64,000 bases of DNA from Protopterus annectens (lineage: Eukaryota; Chordata; Ceratodontiformes; Protopteridae). The position numbers were made by a program, and so were the translations under genes. Below are positions 1 to 11,798 of the stretch, in pieces. The first letter of the stretch is position 1. The number at the start of each line of letters is the position of its first letter. The DNA lies in the NCBI RefSeq assembly GCF_019279795.1, contig NC_056745.1, forward strand, positions 1,489,086,540 through 1,489,150,539, given 5' to 3'. The notes under the pieces are model-generated. The model saw nothing but the letters and a program-made list of their open reading frames with translations. It ran no database searches and was not told the DNA's origin.

Positions 1-677
1 CAGCCCATGGCTAATTAGTAGTAACAATTTTCCTGGAATGTATATCATTTAATGTGGCTGTTGGGTCAGCACTCCAAAGCTGTGCTATCGACCTTATAAA
101 AAACTGTGGTGAGACTGTCTTTAACTTGAAAAGCGTTACTGCAACGGGTTGGCCACTGGTGTTAGGGCTCACTGTCTACAGTAATCCTTTCTGTATGTCA
201 GTGCCTGAGTGGTGATTACACATATTTTTTTTTCAGACAAAACAATATGCATTTGTTTTTTTACAATTTCAGCTTGGAATTAAACATATCCATTAAAAGC
301 TGAATTTAATGGTGAATGCATATTTCCCTGCCTTTTTAAAAAGTATTTAATACTGATGTTTTCAAAGATACTTGTAGGAAATTCAACAAGAGAAAAAAAC
401 TTCTTCAGCTTTTGGGCATGCCTGCATCAAATACATGCCAGGACTCACTTGAAAAACATTGCTATTTCATACTCAGATTTGATGGCTACAAAACTGACTC
501 ATTGCATATGAGGTTCAAAGACACACTAATAAGCAGAACCTTTGTTGTCAGTGGAAGTGTTATGTGTTCTTTCGGACAGCATGTAACACTGACTTAGTGA
601 ATGCTATTGTTGTGTATATACTTGCTGAATCCTATTCTTTTTCTGCACAGAAACACAAATTCCATGACAGTGATAGT
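1..677. other. unannotated AT-rich stretch
   Basis: I see no recognisable gene, repeat or element here. The longest open frame is 61 codons (412-597, plus strand), has no family resemblance and is about what chance gives in sequence of this composition. Confidence 0.5.
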
Positions 678-1578
678 CTCTGCCATCCCATCATTAAATG
701 GTACATGAGTACAGACTTCCTGCTGGGCTGGTTGCTATCATGATAGCTTTGTGCAGCCACGCTGAATATCTTATTAGCTTCTCTGCCATCCCATCATTAA
801 ATGGTACATGAGTACAGACTTCCTGCTGGGCTGGTTGGTATCATGATAGCTTTGTGCAGCCACGCTCAATATCTTATTAGCTTCTCTGCCATCCCATCAT
901 TAAATGGTACACGAGTACAGACTTCCTGCTGGGCTGGTTGGTATCATGATAGCTTTGTGCAGCCACGCTGAATATCTTATTATCTTCTCTGCCATCCCAT
1001 CATTAAATGGTACATGAGTACAGACTTCCTGCTGGGCTGGTTGGTATCATGATAGCTTTGTGCAGCCATGCTGAATATCTTATTAGCTTCTCTGCCATCC
1101 CATCATTAAATGGTACATGAGTACAGACTTCCTGCTGGGCTGGTTGCTATCATGATAGCTTTGTGCAGCCACGCTAAATATCTTATTAGCTTCTCTGCCA
1201 TCCCATCATTAAATGGTACATGAGTACAGACTTCCTGCTGGGCTCGTTGCTATCATGATAGCTTTGTGCAGCCACGCTGAATATCTTATTAGCTTCTCTG
1301 CCATCCCATCATTAAATGGTACATGAGTACAGACTTCCTGCTGGGCTGGTTGGTATCATGATAGCTTTGTGCAGCCACGCTGAATATCTTATTAGCTTCT
1401 CTGCCATCCCATCATTAAATGGTACATGAGTACAGACTTCCTGCTGGGCTGGTTGCTATCATGATAGCTTTGTGCAGCCACGCTGACTATCTTATTAGCT
1501 TCTCTGCCATCCCATCATTAAATGGTACATGAGTACAGACTTCCTACTGGGCTGGTTGGTATCATGATAGCTTTGTGC
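678..1578. repeat. 103-bp tandem array, about 8.7 copies
   Basis: The unit starts at CTCTGCCATCCCATCATTAA and recurs at 678, 781, 884 and so on with an exact 103-bp period. Copies differ by only a few substitutions, so amplification or homogenisation is recent. Each unit carries the palindromic core TATCATGATA, extended to the 14-bp palindrome GCTATCATGATAGC in some copies. The array stops inside a unit at 1578, and the next bases match the end of a Gypsy-type LTR. I see no coding potential. Confidence 0.95.
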
Positions 1579-1625
1579 CGAACTCAGAACTGTTCGTGTG
1601 CTTTATCCTGACCGGATGAGCCACA
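1579..1625 (+). repeat. 5' LTR remnant of the Gypsy element (3' end only)
   Basis: This stretch aligns with the last 50 or so bases of the 3' LTR. Both contain a GAACT segment, then TTTATCCTGA followed by a diverged RCCACA or GCGACA end. It is immediately followed by TGG, as expected for a primer-binding site. Upstream the sequence passes into the 103-bp array. Confidence 0.6.
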
Positions 1626-1643
1626 TGGTGACACAACCGGGAT
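1626..1643 (+). promoter_or_regulatory. candidate primer-binding site (tRNA primer)
   Basis: TGGTGACACAACCGGGAT begins directly after the LTR terminus CCACA. A TGG start complements the CCA end of a tRNA. The priming tRNA was not identified. Confidence 0.45.
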
Positions 1644-1994
1644 TGAGAGTGCAACCTCTTCACGCCATGAGGTGCAGAGTTGACGGTGAAGGTATATTGA
1701 GCAGGTTGGGTGATAGCAGTGCTCATATGTTCAAAAAGGGCCAGAAATTAACTTAAGGTAACCAAAACTTGCACAAATGATTTATTTTGCAATGAAAATA
1801 AAACAGGGCATTCATAAGACACAAAACGCATTATTAATCAAACAAAAGGTACAAAATGCATTATTAATTAAACAAAATGTTCAAAACCATGATATTTGCT
1901 AAAACTATCAGAAATATTCATATGGGGCTCAGAATTATTTCCAGTTTGTTTAACGAGCATGTTTAAAGTAAAATGAGCACAACAAAAGTATAAT

Positions 1995-2098
1995 GAGCAT
2001 GATAAGAGATTAAAAAGGCATAACGAGTTGAGCATGATAAGAGATTAAAAAGGCATAATGAGTTGAACATGATAAGAGATTAAAAAGGCATAACGAGT
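1995..2098 (+). repeat. 35-bp tandem repeat, 3 copies
   Basis: Units starting GAGCATGATAAGAGATTAAA occur at 1995, 2030 and 2065 and differ at one or two bases. They lie in the Gypsy leader between the primer-binding site and gag. Confidence 0.85.
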
Positions 2099-2209
2099 AC
2101 AATGAAAGGGCAAATTAAGCTTAAAGAGCAAGGCAACTGCATGCTTTTAGTAAACGGCTGTATTTGGGCATAAACTACTATCTGTCATTGACCGAAGCCA
2201 TTCAGAGTA

Positions 2210-2650
2210 TAACTAGAGTTGTTCGAAGTATCTCAGAGTGTGCAAAGTGTTTACAGAGTGTTTGTTTTATTACAGTGCAGTTATTTCAAAGAGTTTGCTG
2301 TGTGCAGTCAGCCATTACAAAAAAGTTTCTTGTGCTGTGTGCATTTATTCACAGGGTGCCAACATTTCAAATTGTTTCTTACACTATACAGAGTTGTTTC
2401 ACAAAGTACAGCCATTTTGAAAGGTTTCCGTGCTGTGTACAGTTTATTTGTAAAGTGCATTAATTTCACAGTGCTTCTTGCTCTGAGATTTTTCTGCCGT
2501 ATTCAGTTTGTTTGCAAAAACACAGTCATTTTAAAACATTGCTTACAGTGATAAGAAGTGATTTCACAGAGTACAGTGATTTTTAAGTGTTCTTGTGCTA
2601 CAGAGACTTATTTGGCAAAGTGCAGTTATTTCAAAGAGTCTGTTGTTCTA
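2210..2650 (+). repeat. diverged tandem motif in the Gypsy leader
   Basis: A motif like GTGCAGTTATTTCAAAGAG recurs in degenerate form at about 2275, 2408, 2455, 2521, 2571 and 2621, with spacing of roughly 45-70 bases. Several open frames on the plus strand here are by-products of this repeat and show no family match. Confidence 0.5.
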
Positions 2651-2734
2651 TTAGGCATAATTACAAGTTCTGGCATATATTTATGTGTGTATGTTCATTC
2701 ATAATTCCAAGCACATTCACTACTGTGCGTTGAT

Positions 2735-3690
2735 ATGGCAGAGACATTTCACAGACCCACTCCACTTGTGTTTGATCATAATATTGCAGAGAATTGGAGA
2801 GTATTTGAGCAGGAATACGATATTTCCATACAAGCTACTCTGACAAAGATGCACATACAAGGGCATTCATTTTGCTTAATTTAGCTGGGTCAGAGGCCAT
2901 TGAAAGAGAGCGTTCATTTGTGTATGCATCAGCAGTATATGCAGGAGAAGGGGAAAACCGCAATGTTGTACCAGCTGAATCATGGGAAGACCCTGAGTGC
3001 TTGAAATGTAAATTTAGAGAAATGTGCAACCCCCAGACAAATGTTACATTACAGAGGCACTTATTTTATACAAGAGACCAAAAGCCAGGTGAAACTTTTG
3101 CAGCTTATATCACTGACTTGAGAAATAAGGCTAAAAAGTGCAGATTTTGTGATTTGAAAGATGAATTAATAAAGGACAAGCTTGTGTGTGGTATTAATAG
3201 TGCTGTAGTGAGAAAAATTTTCTTTCATGACAGTGATTTAACATTGAGCAAAGCCATAGAGATTTGTCAAATCCATGATCTCACAGAAAGACAGACAAGT
3301 ATGCTTACAAGTGACAAGAGCTCAGTTTCAACAGCCTCAAGAGCAAGTGTAGACAGCATGCATAATGTGGCAAACCAAAGCAGGCCTAAGCACATGGCAG
3401 CTGCAGCCCCTGCTGGATTCCCAGAGAGGACCCATAACTTTCTAGCAAGTTCCAAGCATAGCTTAGCAAAATGGACATGCTGAGTACAGTATAAGGGTAA
3501 GTCAGCAAAACCCAAGTAAAGTCTTATTGTTAACTGTCGTAATTGTAGTGCTAATCATGAGTCTAAAAGATAGAAGTGCTTAGCATTTGGTCAGCAATGT
3601 CACAAGTGTAAAAAATGGAACCATTTTCAAACGTTTTGTAAATCAAGCAAGCCTCATTCAATTATTAAGAAAGGTCACTTAAAAAGCAAG
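2735..3690 (+). pseudogene. Gypsy gag remnant
   Basis: The likely start is the ATG at 2735 (reads MAETFHRPTPLVFDHNI). The middle part has the usual gag pattern of vertebrate Gypsy elements, with FYTRDQKPGETFAAYITDLR and a KAIEICQIHDLTE-like helix. A Cys/His-rich stretch at about 3525-3650, with CRNC and CHKC pairs, corresponds to the zinc-knuckle region. Gag would form the capsid of the virus-like particle. The copy is broken. Confidence 0.75.
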
Positions 3691-3740
3691 TTGATCATAA
3701 AGAAAGCTGCAACTCTACTTTCTATGTAGATGGTGTATCA

Positions 3741-4109
3741 GTGGTCAGTGGAAAGGTTGATGCAGTAGATTTATTGGCAAATAATGAAGTATTTTGTACT
3801 ATCCTGATCAATGGTAAACTTACAGAGCTCAAAGTAGACACTGGCTCAAAGTGTAATGTGATGTCAGCAAAAACATTTGCTAGAGTGAGAGCTGGAGAAC
3901 AACTTAATTTGGTTATTTGTGTGAAGCTTGTTTATGGAGGTGAAGAAATTCAAACCAAAGGCTCAGTAGTGCTTTCATGCTATTCGGCTGGGAACAGTTA
4001 CAGCTTGCAATTTTGTGTATTTTGAAGACCTGTGCAGTCATTACTAGGTCTCAGAGACAGTTTGAGAATGAAACTGCTTTCTTTTACCAAAGAAGAAGAT
4101 CATGTAAGC
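3741..4109 (+). pseudogene. Gypsy aspartic protease remnant
   Basis: The frame contains VDTGSKCNVMSAKTF, the D-T-G-S active-site motif of retroviral-type aspartic proteases, after a strand like FCTILINGKLTELK. It sits between the gag zinc-knuckle region and the reverse transcriptase, which is the expected place. The link to the RT is interrupted by the large CR1 insertion that begins near 4110. Confidence 0.75.
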
Positions 4110-5169
4110 ACATGTCCTAGTTCCATCTTCCTCTCTTAAAACCTAGTTGCCTCGTGATTTTGGCGTCTTTTCAGGCTTGTTGGCTGTTGGTGAAGCACCC
4201 ACCAAGAGGAGAAAATGCTGAGAGAAGAAGAGAGACACTTTTGAGATTTTAAGTATTTTTTCTCTGTTTATTTGCTAAGTTTTTCTGCATAGCTGCCTAG
4301 TTTGAGCATTTTCTGGCTTGTTAAACTTGATTTCTGCATTAGTAGCTGTATTTAGAGCACAACAAAAAGTTGTTTACTGAATTTCCTGTTTGCACTTAAT
4401 TTTAAATCGTTTTTTTCTCAAAACTTGCATATTTTCTGTCCTTGACCTAGCACTCTTGTGTGGGGTCATTTACTGCACTGTTATAACTTGATATTACCTG
4501 TGAACCTCTGCTATCTCTGAAAAAACAAAAACAAAACAAAAATCTTGCTTTTTTCCCACTTTTCTGAGATTTAAAAAAGTTCAGTTACAGGCTTGCTGTT
4601 TCCTGAACTGTTTGTAAGTTTCTGTGAGGCCATTTTTGCTTGGGCTAAAGGAAAGTCTCTGTTGATCAGTGGCAGTGAATAACATTGAGCAGCTTCCCTG
4701 CCCCCCGTAGGAGTGGTTACTGACTTGAAACTGTAGTTTTATTGTCTGTTTTGGGTCTATTCCTGCTTCTTTCCAGCCCCTGCTATCAAGCACGCCTTAA
4801 CGTGCTTTAGCGCGATTTAGCGCGGAGTTGCCACTAGAGCAGCATCGGGCAGCACCGGTTTAACAAGGTTAAACTTTTTCTGCCTCCATAAAGTCTGTTC
4901 TTCAATTTTTCCCTTAGAACTGCTCTGTTAGGAACCTAAACAGTTTACACCTTCACTAAAAAGCGCAGCACTTGTTCCTAATTGCTTTTTCTTCTCAAAG
5001 CTCAGCACTTGTCTTAAAAGCATATCCCTTGTCTTATAAGCATTTTCTTTGCAGGTCAAGCACTCCTATATTATACAAATCCCTCACTTGCAAAACCCCC
5101 CAGGAGTGCCCACTTCCCTGCTAAGCCCTCTACTTTTCTGTCTCATACCAACTCATAATTCTTTCTAGC

Positions 5170-6144
5170 ATGTCGAAGGGTCAGATGCTGGCATCCTCTC
5201 CTGCCCAGTTGGTGAATCTGGGAATTCTGAGGCAATATTACAATTGCCTCATGTACACGGACAACCCTCTCCTCCTCCCACAAAACACTAACACTTGCGA
5301 GAGATGCAGCTATTTAGCCAAATTGGAGGCTGAGCTCTCTCAACTCAGGACTGGCAAGACCAGACAGGAGGAGAAGGCAACTACACACACCACAATACAA
5401 GTCTCACATAACTCAACCACACCACTGAATCAAACACATAAACACACTAAGACATACTCGGAGGCTCTGAGTAAAGATTTACCTAAATAGCTAAGGCCTC
5501 CAAAGCAGACACCCAAGCAACTGCAAACTCAAGACACCACACAAACAACACATAAAAAACAAAATCAGTGTGCAAAGCAGTCACTGCCCTTAAGGCCAAA
5601 TACAACACCAAACATACTTGTCATAGGTGACTCCATAGTCAGACACACTGACGTCCCACTCACCAGGCTGAACAAGGAGAAGGTCACGGTAAGCTGCCTA
5701 TCGGGCGCTAGAATCCGCCACATAACACAAGCACTCAGGTCACTCCATGGCAAGTACAAGTATGACACAGTCATTGTCCATGCTGGTGTGAACGACCTGA
5801 GATGTACCTCCCTGGACTACATGAAAAGAGACATAGAGGAGCTCTCTGATTATGTAGCCCAGGCAGGTATGACCCTGACCCTGAGCAGTATCCTTCCTTC
5901 ACCACGAATGATGCCACAATATAGTGACAAGATGATCAGCTTTAACAATTGGCTTAATTTCTGGTGTCATTCAAAGGGGATCCAGTGTCTGTCTGCTTGG
6001 GATGACATGCTTGACAAGCCACGCTGCTTCGCAAGGGACGGCTTGCACCTATCACCCCTGGGATTCCGGATATTGGCTAAGGCTCTTGCCACCCCCATAG
6101 TGCCTTTTTTAGGCAAGGCTCAAATTCTAAACCTACCACCCTAG
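5170..6144 (+). pseudogene. CR1 ORF1: zinc-binding/coiled-coil plus SGNH esterase
   Basis: The frame starts MSKGQMLASSPAQLV. Its N-terminal part has a CERC pair and a short helix LAKLEAELSQLR that could form a coiled coil. From about residue 145 it is an SGNH/GDSL-type esterase: VIGDSIVRH holds the catalytic Ser block, VIVHAGVNDL the Gly-Asn block, and DGLHLSPLG the Asp-x-x-His block. CR1/L2 ORF1 proteins commonly carry this domain, whose role in retrotransposition is unclear. One in-frame TAG (5488-5490) separates the two halves, and otherwise the frame is open to 6144. Length is about 324 codons including that stop. Confidence 0.85.
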
Positions 6145-6173
6145 AAAACAAAAACGGGAAGAAACTAAGGGTA

Positions 6174-8956
6174 ATGCTGCTCAATGCCAAAAGTCTAACT
6201 CTCAAAATGCACGCACTCGAGGCCCTTCTCAGTATGGAGAACATCGATGTCTGTGCTGTGACTGAAACCTGGTTCAAGGCTCCTGAGAGCACCCCGGCAC
6301 TATCAGGTTTTACCTCATATCATGCCTTCCGGCCCCAAAACCCGGACCATACCACAAAAGGAGGGGGTGTATCCATATTCATCAAGGATACCCACACCTC
6401 CAGGTTGGTGCTACGCACGAAGCATCGGAAACCATCCAGGTGCAATTAACCATAGGCAAAACTGCTCTACAATTTGTAGCATGCTACAGGCCACCCTCTC
6501 AAACTCAGGAAACCCACACAGCCTTCCTGAAGACACTGGAGGGTATAAATGTATCACCAAACACCATCATATTGGGTGACTTCAACTACCCGAATATAGA
6601 CCGGGAACATTACTCAAGCCCCAACTTTCTAGCCCAAAGGTTCCTGGAGTTCATAAATTCAAATGCCATGGAACAACTAGTCACCGTCCCCACAAGAGGA
6701 GAAAATATACTAGATCTCATCATCACAAACATGGGGACAAAATGCTCCACACCGGAAGTATATCCTTCTTTGGTGAGATCAGATCATAAACTAATCTCAC
6801 TAGAAATCCACATCCCGCCCCCACCCCAAACAAAAAAGACCACAGTGAAGAACTTCTCTAAAGCAAACTTCACACTACTCAAGACAGGTGTGGTATCCTT
6901 CAAGGCCCCTGAGCCAATGGAAACCACAACCCAAGCTGGAAGCCCTTACAAATGCCTTCTATGAACACCTTCAGGACTGCATGGATCAGGCAATCCCAAA
7001 TAAAACCAAGACTCTTTCCACCAAGGGCAAATGTCCAGTCTGGTGGACCCCAGCCATAAACAAACTTTACAATAAGAGGAGAAAGCTATTACATGATAGA
7101 GTAAAATCCCAAAAAGGGAAGGCATCTTTGATCAGTACTAGCAAGAAACTACGATCCCTCATAAAATCATCAAAGGCCAACTTTGAGAAAAAAATTGCCA
7201 TAGATTCAAAAGACAATCATAAGGCCTTCTTCAGCTATGTCAGAAACCTGGGTGGAAACTCCCAGATATGCTCAGAATTAGTCCAAAATGATACAAAAAT
7301 CACTGAGCCCACAGACATTGCCAACATACTGGCAGACAGGTTCAGCGCAAACTTCACCCCCCCCCCCCCAAAAGGAGAGATAACTATCCCAACAGAGTGT
7401 AGCCTCCCAGACATCTCAAATGCGCAGGTGAAAGCTACCCCCTAAAGCTAAAACACAGCATCAATGGGACCAGATGGTGTCCCCGGCTGTGTGCTACATG
7501 AACTCAATGAAGAACTAAACCCACACATAAGGCAGCTGTTTAATCTTAGCCTTACCACAGGATATGTGCCCAAGGAGTGGCGTACGGCAACTGTGGTCCC
7601 ACTCCACAAAGGTGGTGCCTCTACGGACCCTGGTAATTACCGCCCCATAAGCTTAACAAGCCTGGTCTGCAAAGCTATGGAGAGGATCATAATGGAACTC
7701 ATAAACAAGGACATAGGGGACTTGCAGACCTTGGACCCAACCCAGTTTGGCTTTGTCAAGGGCAGATCTTGCCTTTTGAACCTGGTCGACTTCTTCGAAA
7801 CAGTTACCAAGGCCATTGATGAGGGAAAGGCAGTCCATACAGCCTACCTTGACCTTGCAAAGCTTTCGACACAATACCCCACTCGGGTATCATAGAGAAA
7901 CTTACCAGCTTAAATGTAAACCCATATGCCACAAGATGGGTTGCAAACTGGCTAAAGGACAGAACCCACAGGGTTAGAGTTGCTGGAGCCATGTCAGACT
8001 CCAAGCCGGTTACAAGTGGTGTCCCACAGGGCTCAGTCCTTGGCCCCCTATTGTTCGGCATCTACTTCTCAGAAGTACAGGCAAACATAGGAGGACTATG
8101 GCTGACAAAGTTTGCAGATGACTGCAAACTGGGTGCCATAGTGGATAGTACATCGGACACAGACATCCTTCAGAGGGGTCTCACGGAAACTGATAGCTGG
8201 TGCCAGAGCCATGGCCTGAAGTTAAACGCAAAAAAGTGTATAGTCATACCCTTCGGGAAAAACAACCCCAAGCTACCATATAGGTGGCAACCCACTAAGC
8301 ACAGAAGAGGTTATCAGGGACCTGGGTACCCAGGTTGACAGTGGCCTCTCGTTTGACACTCACGTTGCTAAAGTGGTTCGAAAGACCTTCTACATTGCCC
8401 ATCTGATCATGAAGGGATTCACATCCAGATCAAGTGAGGTCATTGTTCCCCTGTACTCTTCACTTATCAGACCAATGATCGAGTACAATGCCCCATTCGG
8501 GATGTATCTCACCCGACACCTTCAGCAATTGGAGAGACCCCAAAAGTTCCTCACCAAAAGGATAAAGGGACTCCAAAACCTGTCATATACTGCCAGACTG
8601 AAGAAACTCCAACTCTATTCAGTTGCATACCGTCTGCCCAGAGGTGACCTGTGCCTGACATACAAGGCCATGACCAACCCGAATTAATGGACATGCTCCA
8701 CCTCAAAAAATCCAAATCCACCAGAACCACTAGAGCAAGTGACTTAAACCTTAGCACGGATATAAATAGGACGTGCTGGAGGGATAGATTTATCACCCAG
8801 AGACTCCCCATGCTGTGGAATAAAATCCCGGTCCATGTGAGGCAGAGCACCTCGCTGGCTCTGTTCAAGAGAAATCTTGACCAGTGGATGGGAGATCGTA
8901 GGTTTACCCCGGGAATCATCTCTGTGTCACTGCTGGACAGAGGCACAACAAACTAA
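6174..8956 (+). pseudogene. CR1 ORF2: endonuclease and reverse transcriptase
   Basis: This would make the target-primed reverse transcription enzyme. The apurinic-type endonuclease starts at 6174 (MLLNAKSLTLKMHALEALL), with ENIDVCAVTETW, GDFNYPNID and VRSDHKLISLE as conserved blocks. The RT follows, with GNYRPISLTSLVCKAMERII, a diverged LDLAKAFD block, GVPQGSVLGPLLFGIY and the catalytic FADDCKLGA (about 8110). A CR1-type C-terminus ends VSLLDRGTTN at 8956. Reading-frame shifts lie near 6410, 6930, 7445, 7860 and 8260, and again around 8680, so the copy is dead. Family length is about 930 residues and this copy has essentially all of it. Confidence 0.92.
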
Positions 8957-9046
8957 TGGGCACATTATTTATAACATAAGGGGTGGCGTAAGCCACATAA
9001 CTTTGGGCTAGGCTTATAAATGCCTTAGGGCAGATAGCCTAGTATA

Positions 9047-9070
9047 AACCTATGAACCTATGAACCTATG
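9047..9070 (+). repeat. CR1 3' tail microsatellite (CTATGAAC)n
   Basis: Three units of the 8-bp repeat end the CR1 copy. The same tail ends CR1 copies near 12440-12460 and 25722-25746, and in reverse complement the copies near 10241 and 53279. Confidence 0.9.
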
Positions 9071-10240
9071 ATGCTATTTTCTCAGAGTATGCTGATGTTT
9101 TTGACGACAAGTTAGGCAAACTTCCAGATGTACACTCCATGAAAGTAGACCCAGAGGTCAGTCCAGTGGTCAGACCAGTGAGGAGAGTTCCAATAGCTAT
9201 GCAGGACAAAGTCAAGGTCCAGTTAGACAAAATGGTGCAGCAAGGTGTGATTTGACCAGTCACATGACCAACTGAGTGGGTGTCTTCCATGGTAGCTACT
9301 CATAAGAAAAGTTTGGATGAAATCAGAATATGCATTGTCCCAGGAGACTTGAACAAGGCATTAAAGAGACCTCATGATCCTATGCATACAGTCGAGGAGG
9401 TCACCACCCTGCCACTGTTTTTTCTGTCCTAGATGCAAAGAGTTCATTTTTGCAAGCAATGCTTGATCACAAATCTTCACTACTGACTACATTCAGCACA
9501 TCATCTGGTAGATACAGATTCCTGAGGATGACTTTTGGAATAAATTCTGCCAGTGATGTCTTTCAGTGTGAAATGGAGCAAATTTTTGGGGGCTATCCGT
9601 GTGCTATAATACTTGGTTTACTGGTTGGAGGTAACGGTGAAGCAGAGCATGACAGAAACTTCATGAAAGTTCTGGACAGAGCATGTGAGGTAAACTTGAA
9701 GCTTAATCCTCTGAGGTGTAAATTCAGACTACTAGAAGTTATTTATGTAGGTCACTTATTTACCAGTACAGGCTTACAACCAGACTCTTCTACACAAGCA
9801 GCCATTCTTGAAATGCCAGCTCCAGACAATGTCCAATCCCTACAGCGTTTTCTTGGTATGGTTAACTGTTTGGGCAAATTTATCCCTGACTTTAGGGAGT
9901 TATCAGTGCCTTCAAGTGAGCTGACATGCAAAAATGTTGCCTGGTCCTGGTTAGAACAACACCAGAGAGCATTTGATAATCTCAAACAGCATATTGCTAA
10001 CCAGCCTACATTGAGATACTATGATGTCCACAAATCAGTAGTTCTTTCCTGTGATGCTTCAAAGTTCAGTCTTGGTGCAGTTATTCTTCAAGAGGGCAGA
10101 CTTGTTGCTCATGCATCTAGAACTCTTACCCAAACTGAGATGCAGTAGCTCAAATTGAGAAGGAACTTTTGGCAATTGTGTTCGCATGTTCAAAGTTCCA
10201 TGATTATATTTATGGCCGAGCTATCCAAGTTGAAACTGAT
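9071..10240 (+). pseudogene. Gypsy reverse transcriptase and RNase H remnant
   Basis: RT begins near 9071 with SEYADVFDDKLGKLPDVHSM and the block RRVPIAMQDKVKVQLDKM. The palm continues through FRMTFGINSASDVFQ-like sequence, and the thumb is seen in KLNPLRCKFRLLEVIYVGH. RNase H follows (WSWLEQHQRAFDNLKQHI, then LSCDASKFSLGAVILQEG) and the QIEKELLAIVFACSKFHDY block near 10150-10230. The copy is broken. Confidence 0.85.
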
Positions 10241-10848
10241 TATAGGTTCATAGGTTCATAGGTAGGTACTAGGCTATTGGCTCGAGGGCCTATGTAAGCC
10301 TAGCCAGCCAGGTTCCATAGCTAATGCCACTCAAGAAAGTTATTTTCCTGTGCCACTGTCCAGCAGAGACACAGAAGTGATCCACGGGGTGTATTTCCTA
10401 TTTCCTATCCACTCATCAAGATTTTTCTTGAAGAGTGCTAATGAAGAACTTTGCTTGACATAGATGGGTAGCTTGTTCCAGAGTATAGGAAGTCTCTGGG
10501 ACAGGAATCTATCTCTCCAGCCTGTCCTGTTTATTGTGGTGATAAGGTTTAGGTCCCTAGAGCGTGTATCTTGGAGGGATTGGGATCTCTTTAAGTGGAG
10601 CATGTCCAACAGCTCTGGGTTTGACATAGCTTTGTATGTTAGGCAGAGATCACCTTGGAGTAGGCGATATGCTATGGAGGGATTGGGATTTCTTTAGGTG
10701 TAGCATGTCCAACAGCTCTGGGTTTGACATGGCTTTATATGTTAGGCAGAGATCATCTCAGAGTAGGCGATATGCTATGGAAGGACTGGGATTTCTTTAG
10801 GTGTAGCATGTCCAACAGCTCTGGGTTTGACATAGCTTTGATTGATCA
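10241..10848 (-). mobile_element. CR1 3' fragment, minus strand, in the Gypsy element
   Basis: Read on the minus strand this is the CR1 ORF2 C-terminus (NPELLDMLHLKRSQSLQDTR, then LPIYVKQSSSLALFKKNLDE) ending at 10340, followed by a 3' UTR and the tail units seen here as TAGGTTCA repeats at 10241-10262. It lies between the Gypsy RNase H and integrase parts. The 5' part is expanded by a 103-bp triplication. It belongs to the same CR1 subfamily as the 53.3-54.8 kb copy, judging by the shared LPIYxKQSS sequence and 3' UTR. Confidence 0.88.
10578..10840. repeat. 103-bp tandem repeat inside a CR1 fragment, 2.5 copies
   Basis: Units start GATTGGGAT at 10578 and 10681 and GACTGGGAT at 10784, an exact 103-bp period. 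The unit is CR1 ORF2 coding sequence on the minus strand, so this is a local tandem duplication after insertion. Confidence 0.9.
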
Positions 10849-11780
10849 AGCATTTTCTTCTTGTTCAGCATGCAATAGTACTAAACCTCATTTGCAAAAA
10901 AAGTCACTTCAGCTAAGCTATATTCCTGAACTACCTTCGTCAACAGTAGCTACTGACATATCTGACTGAAACAATCAGCATTACTTAGTGTTGGTAGACT
11001 CTTATTCGAACTGATTTGAAATTGGTTTGCTACCTAACCTAACATCAAGTGCTGTTATTACTTTGATGAAACGTCATTTCTCAGTCCATGGTAGTCCACA
11101 CAAAGTTATTTCTCACAACGGTATCCAGTTTACCAGTCAATTGTTTCACACATTTGCAAAAGAGTGGGACTTTATCCATGTTACTAGTAGTCTGGAATAC
11201 TCACAGTCAAACGGCCTTGCTGAATGTGGAGTACAGAGTGCAAAGCAATTACTACAGAGATCAAAGCATAACAATACCGATATTGTCTTGACCTTTACTT
11301 AATCTCAGAAATATACCCCGTGACAACCTACTTAACTCACCTGCTGAGAGACTTCTATCTAGGCAAACAAGAACAACCTTGCCTATTAGTTCTAGTTTGT
11401 TGGTGCCTAATGCTAAAAACAACAGAGCAATCAAAGCCCAACTCTTTAAGAAGCGATCTCAGAAGTCCAGCTATGATAAAATGTGCAGATTTCTTCAGAG
11501 AAGGAGAAAAGTGAGGATGCAAATGGTGAAAGGCTTTAATCGAATTGGTCACATGAGAGGCATATGTGCCAACCCGAGATCTTAGTAAAATCTGAGGGTA
11601 TAGAATATAGGACAAACCACAGACATCTTCTTCCTGTGTCTGAAATTATATCACAGCATCGTACCTATGATACAGACTCTAGATGTCAGAGCAACCTTGA
11701 CAATGTTCATACTGAAGAACATGTCTCAGTATCAGTATTTACTTCTTCTGTGGCAATGAGGAAAAAACACCTATGTGGAA
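10849..11780 (+). pseudogene. Gypsy integrase remnant
   Basis: CSACNSTKPHLQKK at about 10860-10900 matches the second half of the integrase zinc-binding domain. The catalytic core follows, with VATDISD, LVLVDSYSN and HGSPHKVISHNGIQFTSQLF, then YSQSNGLAECGVQSAKQLL with the catalytic Glu region. Downstream sequence to 11780 is the C-terminal part of the polyprotein. The copy is broken. Confidence 0.85.
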
Positions 11781-11798
11781 ATATATGTATTCTCTTTT

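Larger units (their letters stand above)
4110..9070 (+). mobile_element. CR1 LINE, nearly full length, inserted in the Gypsy element
   Basis: This is a 5-kb copy with a 5' untranslated region of about 1 kb (4110-5169), ORF1 (5170-6144), ORF2 (6174-8956), a short 3' UTR and a tail of the 8-bp unit CTATGAAC (9047-9070). Gypsy protease and linker sequence lies before it and Gypsy RT resumes right after the tail. The left boundary is set by loss of Gypsy-like reading near 4100 and is good to perhaps 20 bases. No target-site duplication is evident, as is common for CR1. A few frame breaks suggest moderate age. Confidence 0.9.

Noticed and set aside
412-597. 61-codon plus-strand frame as a small gene
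   Set aside because: No family resemblance, no nearby signals, and a length expected by chance.
2164-2551. Overlapping frames in three phases near 2.2-2.5 kb
   Set aside because: They come from a diverged tandem repeat in the Gypsy leader, and several phases are open at once.
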